Source: Capitulum mitella (lineage: Eukaryota > Arthropoda > Thecostraca > Pollicipedomorpha > Pollicipedidae). Taken from it: 64,000 bases of DNA. The notes beneath the pieces were generated by a model. The model had not been told where the DNA came from. It saw only the letters and a program-made list of their open reading frames with translations, and did not search any database. A program made the translations under genes and the position numbers. Of the stretch, positions 33,596 through 45,699 are shown one piece after another; within the stretch, counting starts at the first letter, position 1, and each line of letters starts with the position of its first letter. The stretch is taken from contig CP099851.1 of assembly GCA_030062745.1 (NCBI GenBank), positions 6,635,661 to 6,699,660 of the forward strand, written 5' to 3'.

Positions 33596-34384
33596 TCCAG
33601 AGATCTCGAGATGCATTCGTCCAATGTTGATGGAATGAATGCCATTTAATATGTTTCAACGAGATCTCTAATTCCGGACCCCAAAAACTCCAAAATTGCG
33701 AAAATAGGGCGTGGGGGCAAAAAAACTCCAAAATTTCGGGATTTTGAAAGGTCACTGCTGCCGTGTTTACCAACCAATTTTCATGGGAATAACACGGTTC
33801 AGCTTGAAATGTCCAAGTCTTTTATATACCGAAAGCTGAAATTTAAAACAGAAAACCATAGGCAGTTCCAGGGAGGGCAAAAAGGGTGATTTTTGAAATA
33901 AGAAATTTCCTTTGCTTTTTTTGTTTTGGGTGATATAAACATCAGATGTACAACTAGCAAGCCAGTTTAAGTTTATATGTAGCGAAGAGGTGGATCCAGG
34001 TAAACAAAATTGGGAGGGCACCATAAGCACAATAGTGTGCTCCCCTATTTTTTCAGTACCTGGGTGTGCGTTCGCCTGAAAATGTGTGTGCATACGCATT
34101 GTTTAGGATGTGTATGACTATATAAATGAGTCAGTGATCTTTATTTCTACTCAGAATGTCACGATAGTGAACCGCACAACTTTGCAGCTTCACGCACAGC
34201 AGATTACCGCCGAAAACGGGGGCTTGGAACCGCCTCTGCGGGACCGATTTTTTTTTTAAATGTTGACAAAACACTTGTGTATCAATTCCATGAAATGCCA
34301 GAAAATCTTGTGGCGCTGCGGCAAACAGTGTGGGAGCGACAAGCAAAAAGACACGGGTAGCAGAATCTGCCCCCCCCACAGGGA

Positions 34385-34450
34385 ATAGGGTTAAATGAAG
34401 TGTTTTTAACCCGTCTCCGGCCGGGCTCAGAATGCCCTTTGCCCGGCCGG
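34385..34450. repeat. Element-tip debris with TTAA
   Basis: GGGAATAGGGTTAA (ends about 34,394) equals the right tip of F1 elements, and TTAACCCGTCTCCGGCCGGG follows about 22 bp later. These look like an element end and another element start. I cannot find complete partners. Confidence 0.4.
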
Positions 34451-35597
34451 AGGGGGAGCGCGGATTTCCGCACCTCCCAGGATCTCGGCTCCCAGATATC
34501 GCACGGAAAAAAGGAAAACACCGGCGGAAAGGTTTTGTCAAACCGAGACGAAAACATTCAAGAGTTTTGACCTCAGACCAATTTTGAGGCCACCAGACGC
34601 CATGAAAGGTCAAAACACGTTTTTGGAATTACGTAAATAGACACAATACCTTGTCCCTGAAAAGCTGAACTTAAGCGGCATATACTGAACCGTAAGACAA
34701 TAGCGAGTTCATTGATATCAATTTTGGCCTTTCACAGGGGTCAGGTCAGGTCACGTCATCGTTCCAAAATGTTCCACTTGTGAACGGCTAACATCCTCCG
34801 TTGCATCTTACTTATGACCATGTTTTTATAGCTAATTTGTCTTTTCAAGGGTGCTGAAGAGTACTAAAGCACGTTTTTTAGTCTTTTATTTCACAATAAT
34901 AAAATCCATATCAGTCATGTTTTTTTGAGTCCTTCGTCGTTTGGTATTAAAAAAAAAACGTCAGGGGTATCAGGAATCTTACCTCCACGCACGCGCTCGT
35001 ACACAAACTAATACACACACATAATTTCAAAACAAAACAAGAAGTTCGCGAGACCGAAACGAGCTCTGAACGGAGACCATTATGTTCAGGGCGGATACTT
35101 CGAGAGGCATTGTTGATCAAACCCAGTCGATAGATGTCCGCTGTTTGTCGCATTTTGCATGCGTCCGCTCCAGCGCCGGTTGTTCCCGCTCCGTCGGCGC
35201 CGCGAGCAATGAACAGGAATTCGTTGGTTTGAACATTGTGGCTAACACAGTGGTAGAATACCCGCCGCGGCTGTTGTCCCGGCGCCGCCGACTCTACAAC
35301 GGCTGGTGAGGGCAGTGGGCAGCTAGCGGAGTGTTTTGGGTAGGAGCTTTTTGTTTCTTCCCTTTGTATATGGAATGCGTTTTACAACCACAAAGCAGCA
35401 TAAAAGACTTAAAACCCGCGTTCGCTTGGTTTTCACTGCATTTAAAAAAGTAACGGAATAACGGAGTAACGGTAACTTCCGTTACTTTTTAAGGCAGAGT
35501 AACGGAGTAACGAGTAACGGACTGGCTTTTTTGAGTAACGGAGTAACGAGTAACGAAGTTACATTTTTTAGTAACGATGCCCACCTATGCACCTTAG

Positions 35598-36480
35598 TCA
35601 CAACTCGTGATCTGAGGTGTGGCTGGCCAGGTGACCCACCACGGCCAGCTGAAACACGGCAGCAATATTCTCCAACAACAAAGCAATACATCCTGACCCT
35701 GTACAATGTTATGTGCAGTTCATTAGCATTCAAGCATTCAGTGCATTCGTGGGAATACAATGTACATGTGGAGCGCAACTGCAATCTGATAGTCTTGCAA
35801 CATTGCAATAATTTGCAATTTTTGACCCAAGACGTTATTTGATGGACTGGAGCCTCGCGAGCACACTGGCGGTGTCCGTTTGGTGCTCTGGCTGACAGTT
35901 GCGGAGATATTGCTCCTTGCAACATGTACAACATTTTGCAACAATGGACAAAATGAGCCAAATCGAAGTATGAGATCGCCGGAACACGCCTGAACCCAAG
36001 CCAGGACGTCGCGGGCCTCCGAAAGTGCCGCCAGCCGGACAAAGCTGTGACCGCCCACGCCTGTCGCCTGCCGTGAACGGGGGCGTCTGCGCACAATTGG
36101 GCTGCCTGTTTCGGTCACTGCCATCGACAGAACATTTTAAGGATGAGGCAGGTCAAGGCTGATCAGCGTATAGCCGGGTCACTTCTTACGTCGAGGGTTT
36201 TAGTTATGAAGATGAACGGTAAGATCTGGGTGAGAGCAGGGTTGACGGATATTTCCTCTCTTACTCCCAGTCTCCCGGGCATTTGGTGGCCAGTTGGACG
36301 GAGATCGGATAAACGTTCATTCAAAGGAGAGCGTACTTTGAAATTTTGGTTGACTGACGTTGCTTCTGTGATGTAATTAATTTATGCCCTCCAAGGCCAG
36401 TTGTTCCCGTTAATCCTGCAAGGCACCTGTCCATCCCCACTAGTTCCTTAGCTCCCGCGTCGTCCGTCACCACTCGGTGA
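35598..36480. other. Stretch between the hAT element and the Gypsy fossil
   Basis: Mixed-composition DNA with no exon supported. The two long minus-strand frames between 35.5 and 36.1 kb partly read through the hAT subterminal repeats. Confidence 0.3.
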
Positions 36481-36499
36481 CGGAAACCAGCCAGCCAGT

Positions 36500-37065
36500 C
36501 CAAAAAGAAGGTGTGTACTGTAGACATTCTAGCAGAGCACACTGCTGCTACAACACGTTTCAGTCACAAAGTAGCTCTGACAGTGTGACAACAGAATGTG
36601 ATATGCTCCTGAGTACAGGAGCTCAAGTGTCTCTGATACCAAATGAGTTGTACAGATATTGCTTCCATATGTTACCTCCAAAGGAGGCACCACAAAAGCT
36701 CGTATCTGTAACTGGCCAACCCCTCCCAGTGGCAGGGTACGTACAGTTGTAAGCAAAGGTGGGCAACAAAAGTACCTCTGGTTAGTTCTATGTGGTGCAG
36801 GGCATTAAGCCAATTCTAGGCCTGAATGCAATGTCTGCCCTGGCACTCACACTGTCTCCAGGTGCCGCACCGCCAGTCTCAGAGGTGAAAGCAGAGAAAG
36901 AACTGCAAATGACCAAGCGTTTCACTCACCGACCGAAAGTGCACCCTCAGGAGAAGCCAGTGAGGGAAAAGATCCGGCGCCTACTGTACAGTATCCGAGA
37001 TGAAGTTGACAAGGAGCTGAAGAAGATGCTGGAAAGTGACGTCATTGAATTCAATGACGTCAGAG
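36500..37065 (+). mobile_element. Ty3/Gypsy LTR retrotransposon fossil: protease and start of reverse transcriptase
   Basis: A retroviral-type aspartic protease remnant (LLSTGAQVSLIPNELY, then LVSVTGQPLPVAGY) is followed by ILGLNAMSAL and then the entry to reverse transcriptase (RDEVDKELKKMLESDVIE). This order is usual for Ty3/Gypsy. The element is broken, with several breaks, and looks old. Other parts lie downstream on the same strand (42.7 and 45.7-46.6 kb). Its recognisable sequence stops at the palindrome at 37,037. Confidence 0.65.
37037..37062. repeat. Perfect 26-bp palindrome with two CRE motifs
   Basis: The half-site TGACGTCATTGAA is followed at once by its exact reverse complement. 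Each half carries TGACGTCA, the full CREB/ATF site. It lies where the Gypsy reverse transcriptase similarity stops. Confidence 0.9.
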
Positions 37066-37377
37066 ACCGACTCAACCGCTATTTCGCGAGTGTCATTTCC
37101 GCTGCTGCAGACGACCTGAGTGCAGCGCAAACCGGAGAGACGCTCCTATCACGGCCGTCACGCGTCTGCAGCGGACCCCCAAGCCCGGCATACGACTGTC
37201 TTACGTGCTTCCGGCCACCGTCGACGTTTCACCGCAACATTGTGACAGTTCCACCACTATGTCCGACAAGAGACACTGATGAAAAAATAGGTCAGATCCA
37301 GGAAATACAGGAATACAGAAATACGGGGCGAAAAAAACTGTGTGTCAGAATTATTGGTATCCCCGTGTGGTGTCGGG

Positions 37378-38090
37378 AAACAGAACGTCGGGGAAAAGTT
37401 AAATTTGTATCGTAGGAAAACTGCCCATGAATGAGTTCCAAAACACTAAAAAAGTTTCGGATTTTTTTTTAAATAATGACATTTTTGACCCGTATATGTT
37501 AAAAATAATACCTTCGAAGTGTTCTAGTTCCGACCATGAAAAATGCTAGAGCAATTCTAAAGATGCCATTGAAAAGACAATAGAATGTGCATTTCGGTTA
37601 AATATAATTTATAACATGCATATAATGAAATATTGCATCGGGTGACGAGGTATAACGTCGTTTTCACTTCCCTATATCTGTGAGGTTTTTGGACTTTGCT
37701 GACGAGTTGTTGTCCATGTATGCTTCCAAAATTGAAGAAAAGACTTGCACAAACATTTTCTTTAAATATTGACGAACTAAAACGCCCATGACTGAACGTG
37801 ACATGACCTGAGCTTGTCACCAAACCTAACATTCAGCCGTTTTCTTTGCTTTATTTCGTGTTCTGTCGCAGATCATTGACAATGCAAACAAAAGGGCAAG
37901 CAGTAGCTTTGGATTCAAACTCTTTGGGTTCTCCCACCATGATAAATATGGTAAGGGCGGTCATATGACCTGACCTGACATAGGATTATGACCTGATTTG
38001 GAACACGCTTGGGCTTCATGTTTTTTTGTGCCTAGATCTTCCATTATCTCATGAAGTGAACTGGAACATTATTGATTTTTGATAGGAGGG
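37378..38090 (+). repeat. Partial copy of TTAA element family F4
   Basis: Matches about 46,838-47,530: ACAGAACGTCGG, GAATGTGCATT(T/C)CGGT, CATATAATnA(A/C)(A/G)TATTGCATC and GAGTTGTTG occur in the same order. Both tips seem missing. Confidence 0.7.
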
Positions 38091-38846
38091 GACAGACCAG
38101 AAGCTGATATACGACCAAATATTGTGAACTTTTGGTGTAGCTTTTCACGTTTAGTAAACATGCTGCATAATTACTAGAACAGGGATAAGGAAACCTGTTT
38201 TTATTCCAAGTTGGTAAGGCAGAAGTAGCCTTCAGCCCATAACATCAGTAAAGAACGAAGACAAACTAACTCATGCTGTATTTCTGCCACGGGCCTTCCG
38301 TAGAATCCCCCATTCTCAAGGATCCCTGAGGTAGGCCCGTGGCCGAAATGTACCGTGGATTATTTTGTTTCCATTTTTGTGATATCATGAGCTAAAGACT
38401 ACTTCTGTCTTACCTAACTGCAACAGTAATTGTCAGTTCAGCACTGCAGTATATTTTTATTCCTATACTATTACATGATAGGTGAATTAGCAATAGCCTG
38501 GTGTAGAACGGACTGATTCAAATCTTGCCGTGAACCCACTCGACCATTTTTCTGGTTTTAAAGGCCTGCACTGCGACACATTGCATTCATAGTTGAACGC
38601 AATAGGGAATAAGCGAACGTGGAATCCTTTGAGCACCATCTTTTCAATATTTAACTTAAAGAACAGAAATTCCCAGATCTGGACCGGAGGGATATTTATG
38701 GCTCTTGCGCACTTTATCCGCATTCGTTCGACTATTATCAGAAGTTGTGGAATCTCTCCAGGTGGTGTGCTCTTTCTAGAGGATTACGTCCAGGATTATT
38801 GCGTTCCAAAATAACTACATCACGTTGGTTGCAATGAAAATACGTT
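38091..38846. other. Spacer
   Basis: AT-rich, nothing recognised. A short inverted pair lies near 38,296-38,345 (CACGGGCCTTCCG and TAGGCCCGTGGC). Confidence 0.3.
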
Positions 38847-40065
38847 TTAACCCTATTCCCGGCAGGGGGGGGCGGAATCCGCCCCCCCTCGGGTTTCTTG
38901 CTTGCCAATTCTAGGCTTTTTAACGCAGCTTCACGAAACTTAGTCACTTTTCCTAGCTATTCTTTCTGCTTGCCGTGACAAAATTTCAAAATTCTATTTT
39001 GCTCAGGGGCGGAGCCAGGCAACGTTTTTGGGAGGCACCTCATGCCATTTCTGGCCATGTAAAGGGTAAAAGGAAAATGTCTGCCAAAAACAGAGTTTTT
39101 AAGATAGAACTTAAAACTTTATATGGATCTATAGCTCAATAGTTGGGCAATGTGCAGATATAGTTTTATTCTCCTGAGGTCATTTTGCAAGGTCAGGTCA
39201 AGGTCAAAAGTCAAAATTTATTTTTTCCGCTATAATTTCGGTGCTGTTTTTTTTTCAAATGCCAAACCCGGAATATGTATGACGTAGAAGGGTGGCTTCT
39301 ACTTGTGTACCAAGTTTTAGCTTGATATCAGGTCGGGTCACGGAGCTATGGCCTAAAATGTCCGTGAGCGTACCCTATACCGCAATAGCCATAAAATGAA
39401 ATTTTTGAAATAGAGTGAATTCAAATGATTGAAAACGTTTAAAGATAATATTAAATGCACAGGAGATCATTCCAAGTGACCACAAGGTCACTGGAGGTCA
39501 TTTAAGGTCAAAGGTCACAAGTTGATCTGAGAAACGTGTGACCATGACAGTTCCCCCTTTTTCATGTCCCTGGCACCGCCTATGCTAACATTATACAAAC
39601 ATTGTAATGCGATTTGTACTTCTTTAGTATAACATGACTAGCAGAAGCCAAAAAAGGGTGTTTGCCTCTTTTGTTCATCCAGTTGTTAGAAAATTAATCC
39701 TCCTATTTTTGAAACCCTGTGAACGCCCATGAATTTTCTCAAAATTTCAGATTTGCGGACCCATGGTAAAAGTCCTATCCATGATCTCTCGATTCATGCC
39801 AGTTTCATCGAAATCGGTCAATAAACAAGGGAGTTATAAGAAGTCCAAAAGTACCCCCCATTTTGACATTTTTGCCCCCCTGTATCCACAAATTTCAAAA
39901 TTTTGAAACTTTCTTTTTATAAAAAGGTAGTTAACGTCACGACAAATCGATTGCCGTTTGTTGCGATGAAATCGGACAAGTAGTTCTCGAGATCTCAGGG
40001 GGGCCGAATCCGCCCCCACTGCCGGGAATCGGCCTTACCGCCTAGCCCTCCGGGAATAGGGTTAA
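38847..40065 (+). mobile_element. TTAA-type non-autonomous element, family F1 (copy A)
   Basis: The tips are TTAACCCTATTCCCGG and CCGGGAATAGGGTTAA, 1,219 bp overall, with TTAA on both sides as in piggyBac insertions. Just inside each tip is a G-run, CGGAATCCG and a C-run (38,866 and about 40,000). The interior carries AAGGTCAGGTCAAGGTCA (39,189), and an array from 39,487 that ends in AGGTCAAAGGTCA, a perfect one-base-spaced direct repeat. It also contains CAGGGGCGGAGCCAGG near 39,005 and an inverse-like GGCACCGCCTATG near 39,580. These may be an older hAT MITE shared by all F1 copies. No open transposase frame. Confidence 0.8.
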
Positions 40066-42680
40066 TCTCTGATTCCTACAAGTATGTTTAGTTATGTGCA
40101 ATGTCCGTCACGTCAAAAGTGGTAGTAAGAGCCTTAACTCTCTCCCTGCGGGGCCATTTTTACACCCTCGCCCAGCGGGGCGCGGTTCAAAAATGACCCC
40201 CTACTTACTTTAAAACCAGGAGAGTATAGCAATGCGGCAAAAACCAGTGTGTTGCATAACATGTAAGCAGCTCAACGATATCCAGCTCTTTGGTGTCAGG
40301 TCAAAAGGTGACCTCTCAGGCCACGGCAATAACGTCAAAAGGGTCATGTCAAAATGTAGCGAAGTTTCCTGAGCAATACAGTTCCTGAACTTACAACAAA
40401 TTGATTCTGAAGCACGAATGTGTTGGCCGTTGTCACACGAAAAATGCAAGGTTTTTGTTCTAGGTAAATGGGTGACCTCTAAGGTCACGAAAATGCCATC
40501 ATAACTGAACTTTGCAATGGAGTCATTATCTTTGCATTACACTTTTGTCGGCTCACAGGTCAAACAAACGACGGCACTCTGACAAACTTGGTCCACCGGT
40601 TCTCCTCGGGCTGGGGGGGATCGCCTGTTTGGGGTCGCGGCCGTCCTAGTTCCCAAGGTCACCGCCAGGGCGCTCATGACATTTATCGGAAATCGTTCGT
40701 TGTCGAAAACCACACGTGCTGGAGGCGTCAATTACGTGTTCAGGTAGGCGGGCACGCGGTCTATCCTATCATTTAGTTGTGATGATGGCTGCGATACGTT
40801 TTCAAGGTCACCGATAGGGGCGCAATCGAATTTCGTATGTTCGAATTTTTGAACTTCTCTGACCCAGCGTGACCACCTTAACCTAAAAAATCAGCTTTAC
40901 ATTACGTCAGACTATGTTCGTCAAAATGATGCTGACATGGTGGGTCGTAGATAACATAGATAGATGGTAAATAAAGCATTCCTGCCAGTGCGGGTATCAC
41001 TTAATCCGCATACAAAACTACAATGGCGTTTGACGTCAATGTTTGATATGCACGATTGACCTGGCTTGACTCCTGATGACCTGACCTTTTCCATACACTA
41101 AAATGAAGTCATTGGCACCAACATTTGTAAAAGAAACATGTAACACAACATTACAATACCCAGTTCCCAATCAATGAAATTAATTTTTCGACTTGGTGAA
41201 AAACAAGACTGACATGGCCTTGACGAAATGGTCATAGGTTACGATCTAAGGCATGAAAAAATTTCGAAAATTTTACTCAAGGTAAACAAATATTCAGAAA
41301 TATTCAGCTAAAGCAAAAATCATTGCTCTATCTCCCGCCATTAAGTTATTTAGGAGAAACCGCAGGGGTGTCCTAGAACGAGCCACGCGTCGGACGAGGA
41401 TTGAGCAAAATATAATTCGTAATATTGTTTTTATGCTGGAGCATCTCATTTTTTCAGATAACACAGGGAGTTAGTTCTATCATTTACTCTTGGCTGTGTC
41501 GGGTCCTTTCTTCCCAGGAGACTTTAATCTCTTCCGCCTCAGTCATGATCAGTAAGCTAGAGAATATTTTCTCCGCGTTCTTGTACAATGAAGCTCATTT
41601 TACGACAGGTACAAACTGTTTCAACCTATGGAGCACCTTTGGATTCTCCGAAGCACGTTACAAAACTCTGTGGCGGTATCCTGAACTTTTCATGTAACCA
41701 ACTTGGCGTTCTTTTTACGACTGAAGGGCAGTCTTGGCGGTGACCGAATACGTTTAGCACCTTCACGGAGCCTTTAACTAACAATTATACAGCTAATCCG
41801 CCCAGACCACAGAATCTATAAGATTCGAAAACTCAACTGAAGATCTGGATCCTATCATCGCAAGGGCCCAACTACAAAAGAGGCATATGGAAACTTTTGG
41901 TGGAATCAGATCATGTGTGAAGGGGGGATCTCCATCGGCGCAACCTACCCAAGCCCAAGTGTCCCAGATTTCGGACAACTTGTTACGTCGTTTTCGAAAA
42001 CTGACATATACTCTAACAAAATTTTGCCTAAAAAACAGAATATGCGCGATTTCCGTCCGAGAATGGCCAAAAGACATGTTGGCCCATTTTCCAGCAAAAC
42101 GGGGCTCATGGCCACGATGGCCCTCCTAGGATCTGGCAGTTGGGGGAACGTGGGCAGAATATATACAGGCGACAGTCGGCACCGATTTTTTCTAAAGCGA
42201 CAGCAGCGTAACTGATGTTTTCATCATGGGCGTAGGCGTTGAGTCTGGTGCCAGGAATGGAAACGATTACGCATTCATCATGGCTTCCAGTAGTTAAGTT
42301 CTCAAAAGCACAGAAAGGCATTAGTGCTCATTAAGCTAGCAGCCAGAGGAGCGATAACATCCGTAGGTCAGGACTATGTTTCTTTAGTCTGTATAAAGAA
42401 TTGGTAATCTAAAGGTTAATCGTATTTTTTATGTAGGTTTTGTGTGGAGAAATATTTATATTTATTTTTCACAGTAAGACACCATTTCGTTTCCCGTCAA
42501 GGCTCGCCGTCAGAAGCAGAAACTGAGTTGTTGCCCAATAAGAGTTTGATGGTTTAGCTCCAGGTAACGTTTTCCTTAATGAGTCCAATTGCCCTTGAGC
42601 AAAAATGATTCGATCCTATGATTTCGTCAGGTGACTACCTCTATATGCGATTCGGATTAACGTAAAGGAGATAAAACCTT
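40066..42680. other. AT-rich stretch, probably old repeat debris
   Basis: No gene supported. TTAACTCTCTCCCTGCGGGG at 40,135 with nearby GGTCAAAAGGTGACC resembles another TTAA-element start, but no second tip was found. The 90-codon frame at 41,425 has no recognised domain. Confidence 0.3.
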
Positions 42681-42689
42681 AGATGTTCT

Positions 42690-43270
42690 CGTCCCGACCG
42701 TCGGATCATGGGGAGCTGTTGGACACATGGCCAGCCGCCCTCCTATCCCAGGTTTACCCATGTTCACATCAGAGGAGGTTGATGTTGTTGAGGATGGCTC
42801 GTGAGTGCGTGTTCTGGGCGGGTGGATTGGCCTCAGTGTTGATTGTTGTTGTTGATTGCCTCAGTGTGGATTGGTCTCAGTGCACCAGCAAAGCTCTCCG
42901 GAAGGAAACGTAGGCTGCTGGAGGGGGTCCACTGCGGGCTCTGTTCTGTCCCAAGTGAAGGCCTGGTGTGTCTCCTACCCAGCTCCTGTTTGACCGCTCC
43001 GTCGTGCGTTTCTGCCTACCGCTCGTTCAACTCCGACACTGAAAGTACAATTTCAGGCTTGGGTCGCCATGGACGGTTCGAAGACCAGACAGGCAACGTC
43101 CTATAAGCGAGACACTCACTCGCTATCCCCCCGAGGAAGTGGTCAAGCTATCCGCATGCTCGTGCCCTCGCTGTCACTCAAGTCTCGTGGCATCTGTGCT
43201 AAACCACTAGCTCATATCTGTTGAAGGTGGACGGTGTTCTCTATCGTCGTAACCGGCACGAGCTGATAGC
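42690..43270 (+). mobile_element. Ty3/Gypsy fossil: integrase zinc-binding remnants
   Basis: The pattern H-x(7-9)-MARECVFWAG matches the region around the integrase HHCC finger of Ty3/Gypsy elements. A second piece, LKVDGVLYRRNRHEL (about 43,224), matches the motif normally just before the finger, so the order here is disturbed. Broken and old. It may be part of the same element as 36.5-37.07 and 45.7-46.6 kb. Confidence 0.45.
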
Positions 43271-43469
43271 CTCCGGGGAGGCCTGTCCACCAGACCGGAT
43301 CGATTTTAGACTGCTTCAGGGGAGCATTCCCATACGCATCGTAACCTGCAATGGACCTTTAAACAATGAAAACGCCGAAATAAAATTCCCAGAAATATTC
43401 TTGGAGTGCCAACTTTTTGTTGAAAACGTCATGTTTTCCGCTACCGCAACATTGAAGTCTCCACTGGTA

Positions 43470-44343
43470 TTAGCATGCAAAACAGGAAGATAACACTGAG
43501 TGTTGTCATTCTGTCACGTGGAAAGCTGAACGGGAAGTGTCTGGATGATAGGACATTGCTTATTAAGTGCATCGATAGCATTCGGTACGTTTTACGAAGG
43601 ACATGAATGGTATGTGTACAACTTGATGATTGGCAATGCGTTACAGTGAAAACGGATGGGCCATTGGCGGACTGAATACCCTATGGTGATAAATCGATGC
43701 AATGATGATTTCCAGAAAGAGTTCAGTCGTCGTTTCTGCCGAGTTAATGGCGATAATTCGCCGTTTCTGACAAGCGCTGTCAATAGGCATTCTCACATGC
43801 TGCGCAGCTGCCGGCATCAGGCACCAGTGACGTCACCGCTCTGTACTGAGCGTCTCGAAGATGGACATATGTAGTGTTATGAGAGTACCTCCTGGTAACT
43901 GCTGATGTGAGGCTGTTCTTTCTACCTTCATGGCGCACCGTATGCATCACGCGATCCGAGAGCAGCGACGAGACAGCGTTTGTCATCGGATACCCAGGCC
44001 CGTTCGGTCTCCTCAACACGTGCCTGCCCAGTGCCAGTGCTTGTAATAAACGGCGAACTATCGTCATTAACATGAAAGCAGAGGCAACTGGACTTTTTCA
44101 TGGAAATCACCATCGTACTGATATGTCACCAAAGACTATCCAGTCCGCCAATGGCCCATCCGTTTTCACCGTGATGCATTGCCGTGTATCAAGCTGTGTA
44201 AACACCATTTACATCCTACAAAAAATATGCCGAATGCTATCAATGCACTTAGCAAGCAATGCCCTACCATTCAGACACTTCAAGTTTCCGAATGACACAA
44301 GCTATGGCAATGCCTGGTGTCATGATCCTGTTCTGCATGCTAA
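43470..44343. mobile_element. Foldback element with arms of 300 bp or more
   Basis: The left arm (about 43,470-43,785) and right arm (about 44,030-44,343) are inverted copies. The block around ACGGATGGGCCATTGGCGG and AGCATGC are in both. The tips are TTAGCATGC and GCATGCTAA. The left flank CACTGGTA (43,462-43,469) pairs with CACCGGTA at 45,556-45,563, which would be its 8-bp duplication (7/8 identical) once the F2 element inserted in the right tip is set aside. No coding capacity. Confidence 0.7.
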
Positions 44344-45555
44344 CCCGTCCCCGACTGGGGGGGCAATTGACTGCCCCCCCCTGAAATTTTGTGGAATTGC
44401 AAGAGAACGAACAAACACTGAGTCACGAAACTTTCTGTACCTTTTTCTCCATCAATTTTACATCTTGTGTCAAAATTTTGACCTCAGGTCAGGTCAGGTG
44501 CCTGACCTAAGTCAGGTCAAACGGACCTATGTCCAAAAAAGTTAAACGCCTGCAACTTTTTCGCAAAACAAGATATCTTAATAATACTTTCAGGGATTAG
44601 TGATCGTGACAGATGCAACAAATCTGCTATCTCAGATTTTTGGGACTTTTCCGGGTCATTGACCTAAGGTCAAGCCTATTTTTAAGACATGTCGCCTTTT
44701 TTCGGAAATCGACGGAATATTTCATAACATTTTTAGTGTGGAGTGAAGCAGACATCTAGTTACCATCATTGGGCAAAGTATCAATGACTTCCAGCCATTG
44801 GCCTGAGTTCAGGTCACGAATAACTGTAGTGAGCCAAAATGTACCACCGTCAAAATCGACGATGAATTACTCAGAATGGGTAGAAAATAGCAGAACTAGC
44901 TTGCACAGACGTAAGTAATACCAGGAACCTCAAAAAGTCTGAAAAAGTAGCATATTTTGGAATAAACAGGCTCTCGCGAATAAAGCTCCTCCAATTTTGT
45001 AGATTGGTAACTAATCAGTTTTTCCAAAATTTAAGCATGAGAAACCGTCACAAGAACCACAAAGATCAATGAAATATACAAAGATCGTCTTTTTTTGCAA
45101 AAATAAAGGAACGCTAAAACTAGTTCCCGTCATTTTGGTACCGCATACGGCAGCGGCGCACCCCGACAGCGGGCGGGAGAATTGCCGTGTCTTTAACTCA
45201 ACGTTTCGTCGTATATATTGAACAAATCTGGGAAATTAGACGTGTATCGGCATCCGGGGACCTTTACTTGTGCGCTGGTGCCTTTACCTATGCGTTATTA
45301 GTCACAGCCCTTGATATTCAGGCCATTTCTCGGTCTGATGCAGTCGGCTATGAGAAAACATATATAGGGCGTAAATTGCTTACATATTATCTAAAACTAA
45401 AAATGAGACCAGTTTCGAGCTCTGCTCGTCACAAGCTTTCCAACGGTATGCTTATTTTTATCGTGCGACCAACCGTTCGTGAATTAGAGGGGGGCAGTCA
45501 ACTGCCCCCCCAGTCGTCCATGTTCGAAACGGACCGACGGTTGTGCGCTGGCTAA
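44340..45555 (-). mobile_element. TTAA-type element, family F2 (copy 2), nested in a foldback tip
   Basis: Inverted relative to copy 1 (28,340-29,566). It is bounded by CTAA on both sides (44,340-44,343 and 45,552-45,555), so it used CTAA instead of TTAA. Tip signatures GGGGGGGCAATTGACTGCCCC (44,358) and GGGGGGCAGTCAACTGCCCC (45,489) are present, as is the half-site cluster at 44,480-44,520. Confidence 0.75.
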
Positions 45556-45699
45556 CACCGGTAGCGCAAAAGAGACCTTTTCAACGAAAAGTTGGCAGTC
45601 TCAGAATATATCTTAAAACTATTATTTCGACGTTGTTCAAAAGTCCATTGCAAGGTACCGTGACTGGTGAAATGCTATCGATGAGGTCTACTGTCCACT

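Larger units (their letters stand above)
31895..35589 (+). mobile_element. hAT-superfamily DNA transposon, 3.7 kb, decayed
   Basis: The tips are CATAGGTGGGCA and its exact inverse TGCCCACCTATG. Perfect 8-bp duplications CACCTTAG flank it (31,887-31,894 and 35,590-35,597); 8 bp is the hAT target duplication. Next to each tip is an array of GTTAC/GTAAC motifs in phrases like CCGTTACTCCGTTACT (31,911-32,080 and 35,450-35,575), well over a dozen on the left, probably transposase-binding subterminal repeats. A BED-finger exon lies at 32,623. I cannot see the catalytic core (RNase H-like) or a clear C-terminal dimerisation segment; SNEQEFVGLNIVANTVVE at about 35,200 is at best a distant remnant. 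A smaller inverted-repeat element is nested at 33.0-33.6 kb. Confidence 0.85.

Noticed and set aside
35082-35309. Possible hAT C-terminal dimerisation segment
   Set aside because: Only a loose resemblance (ASNEQEFVGLNIVANTVV); not enough to annotate as transposase.
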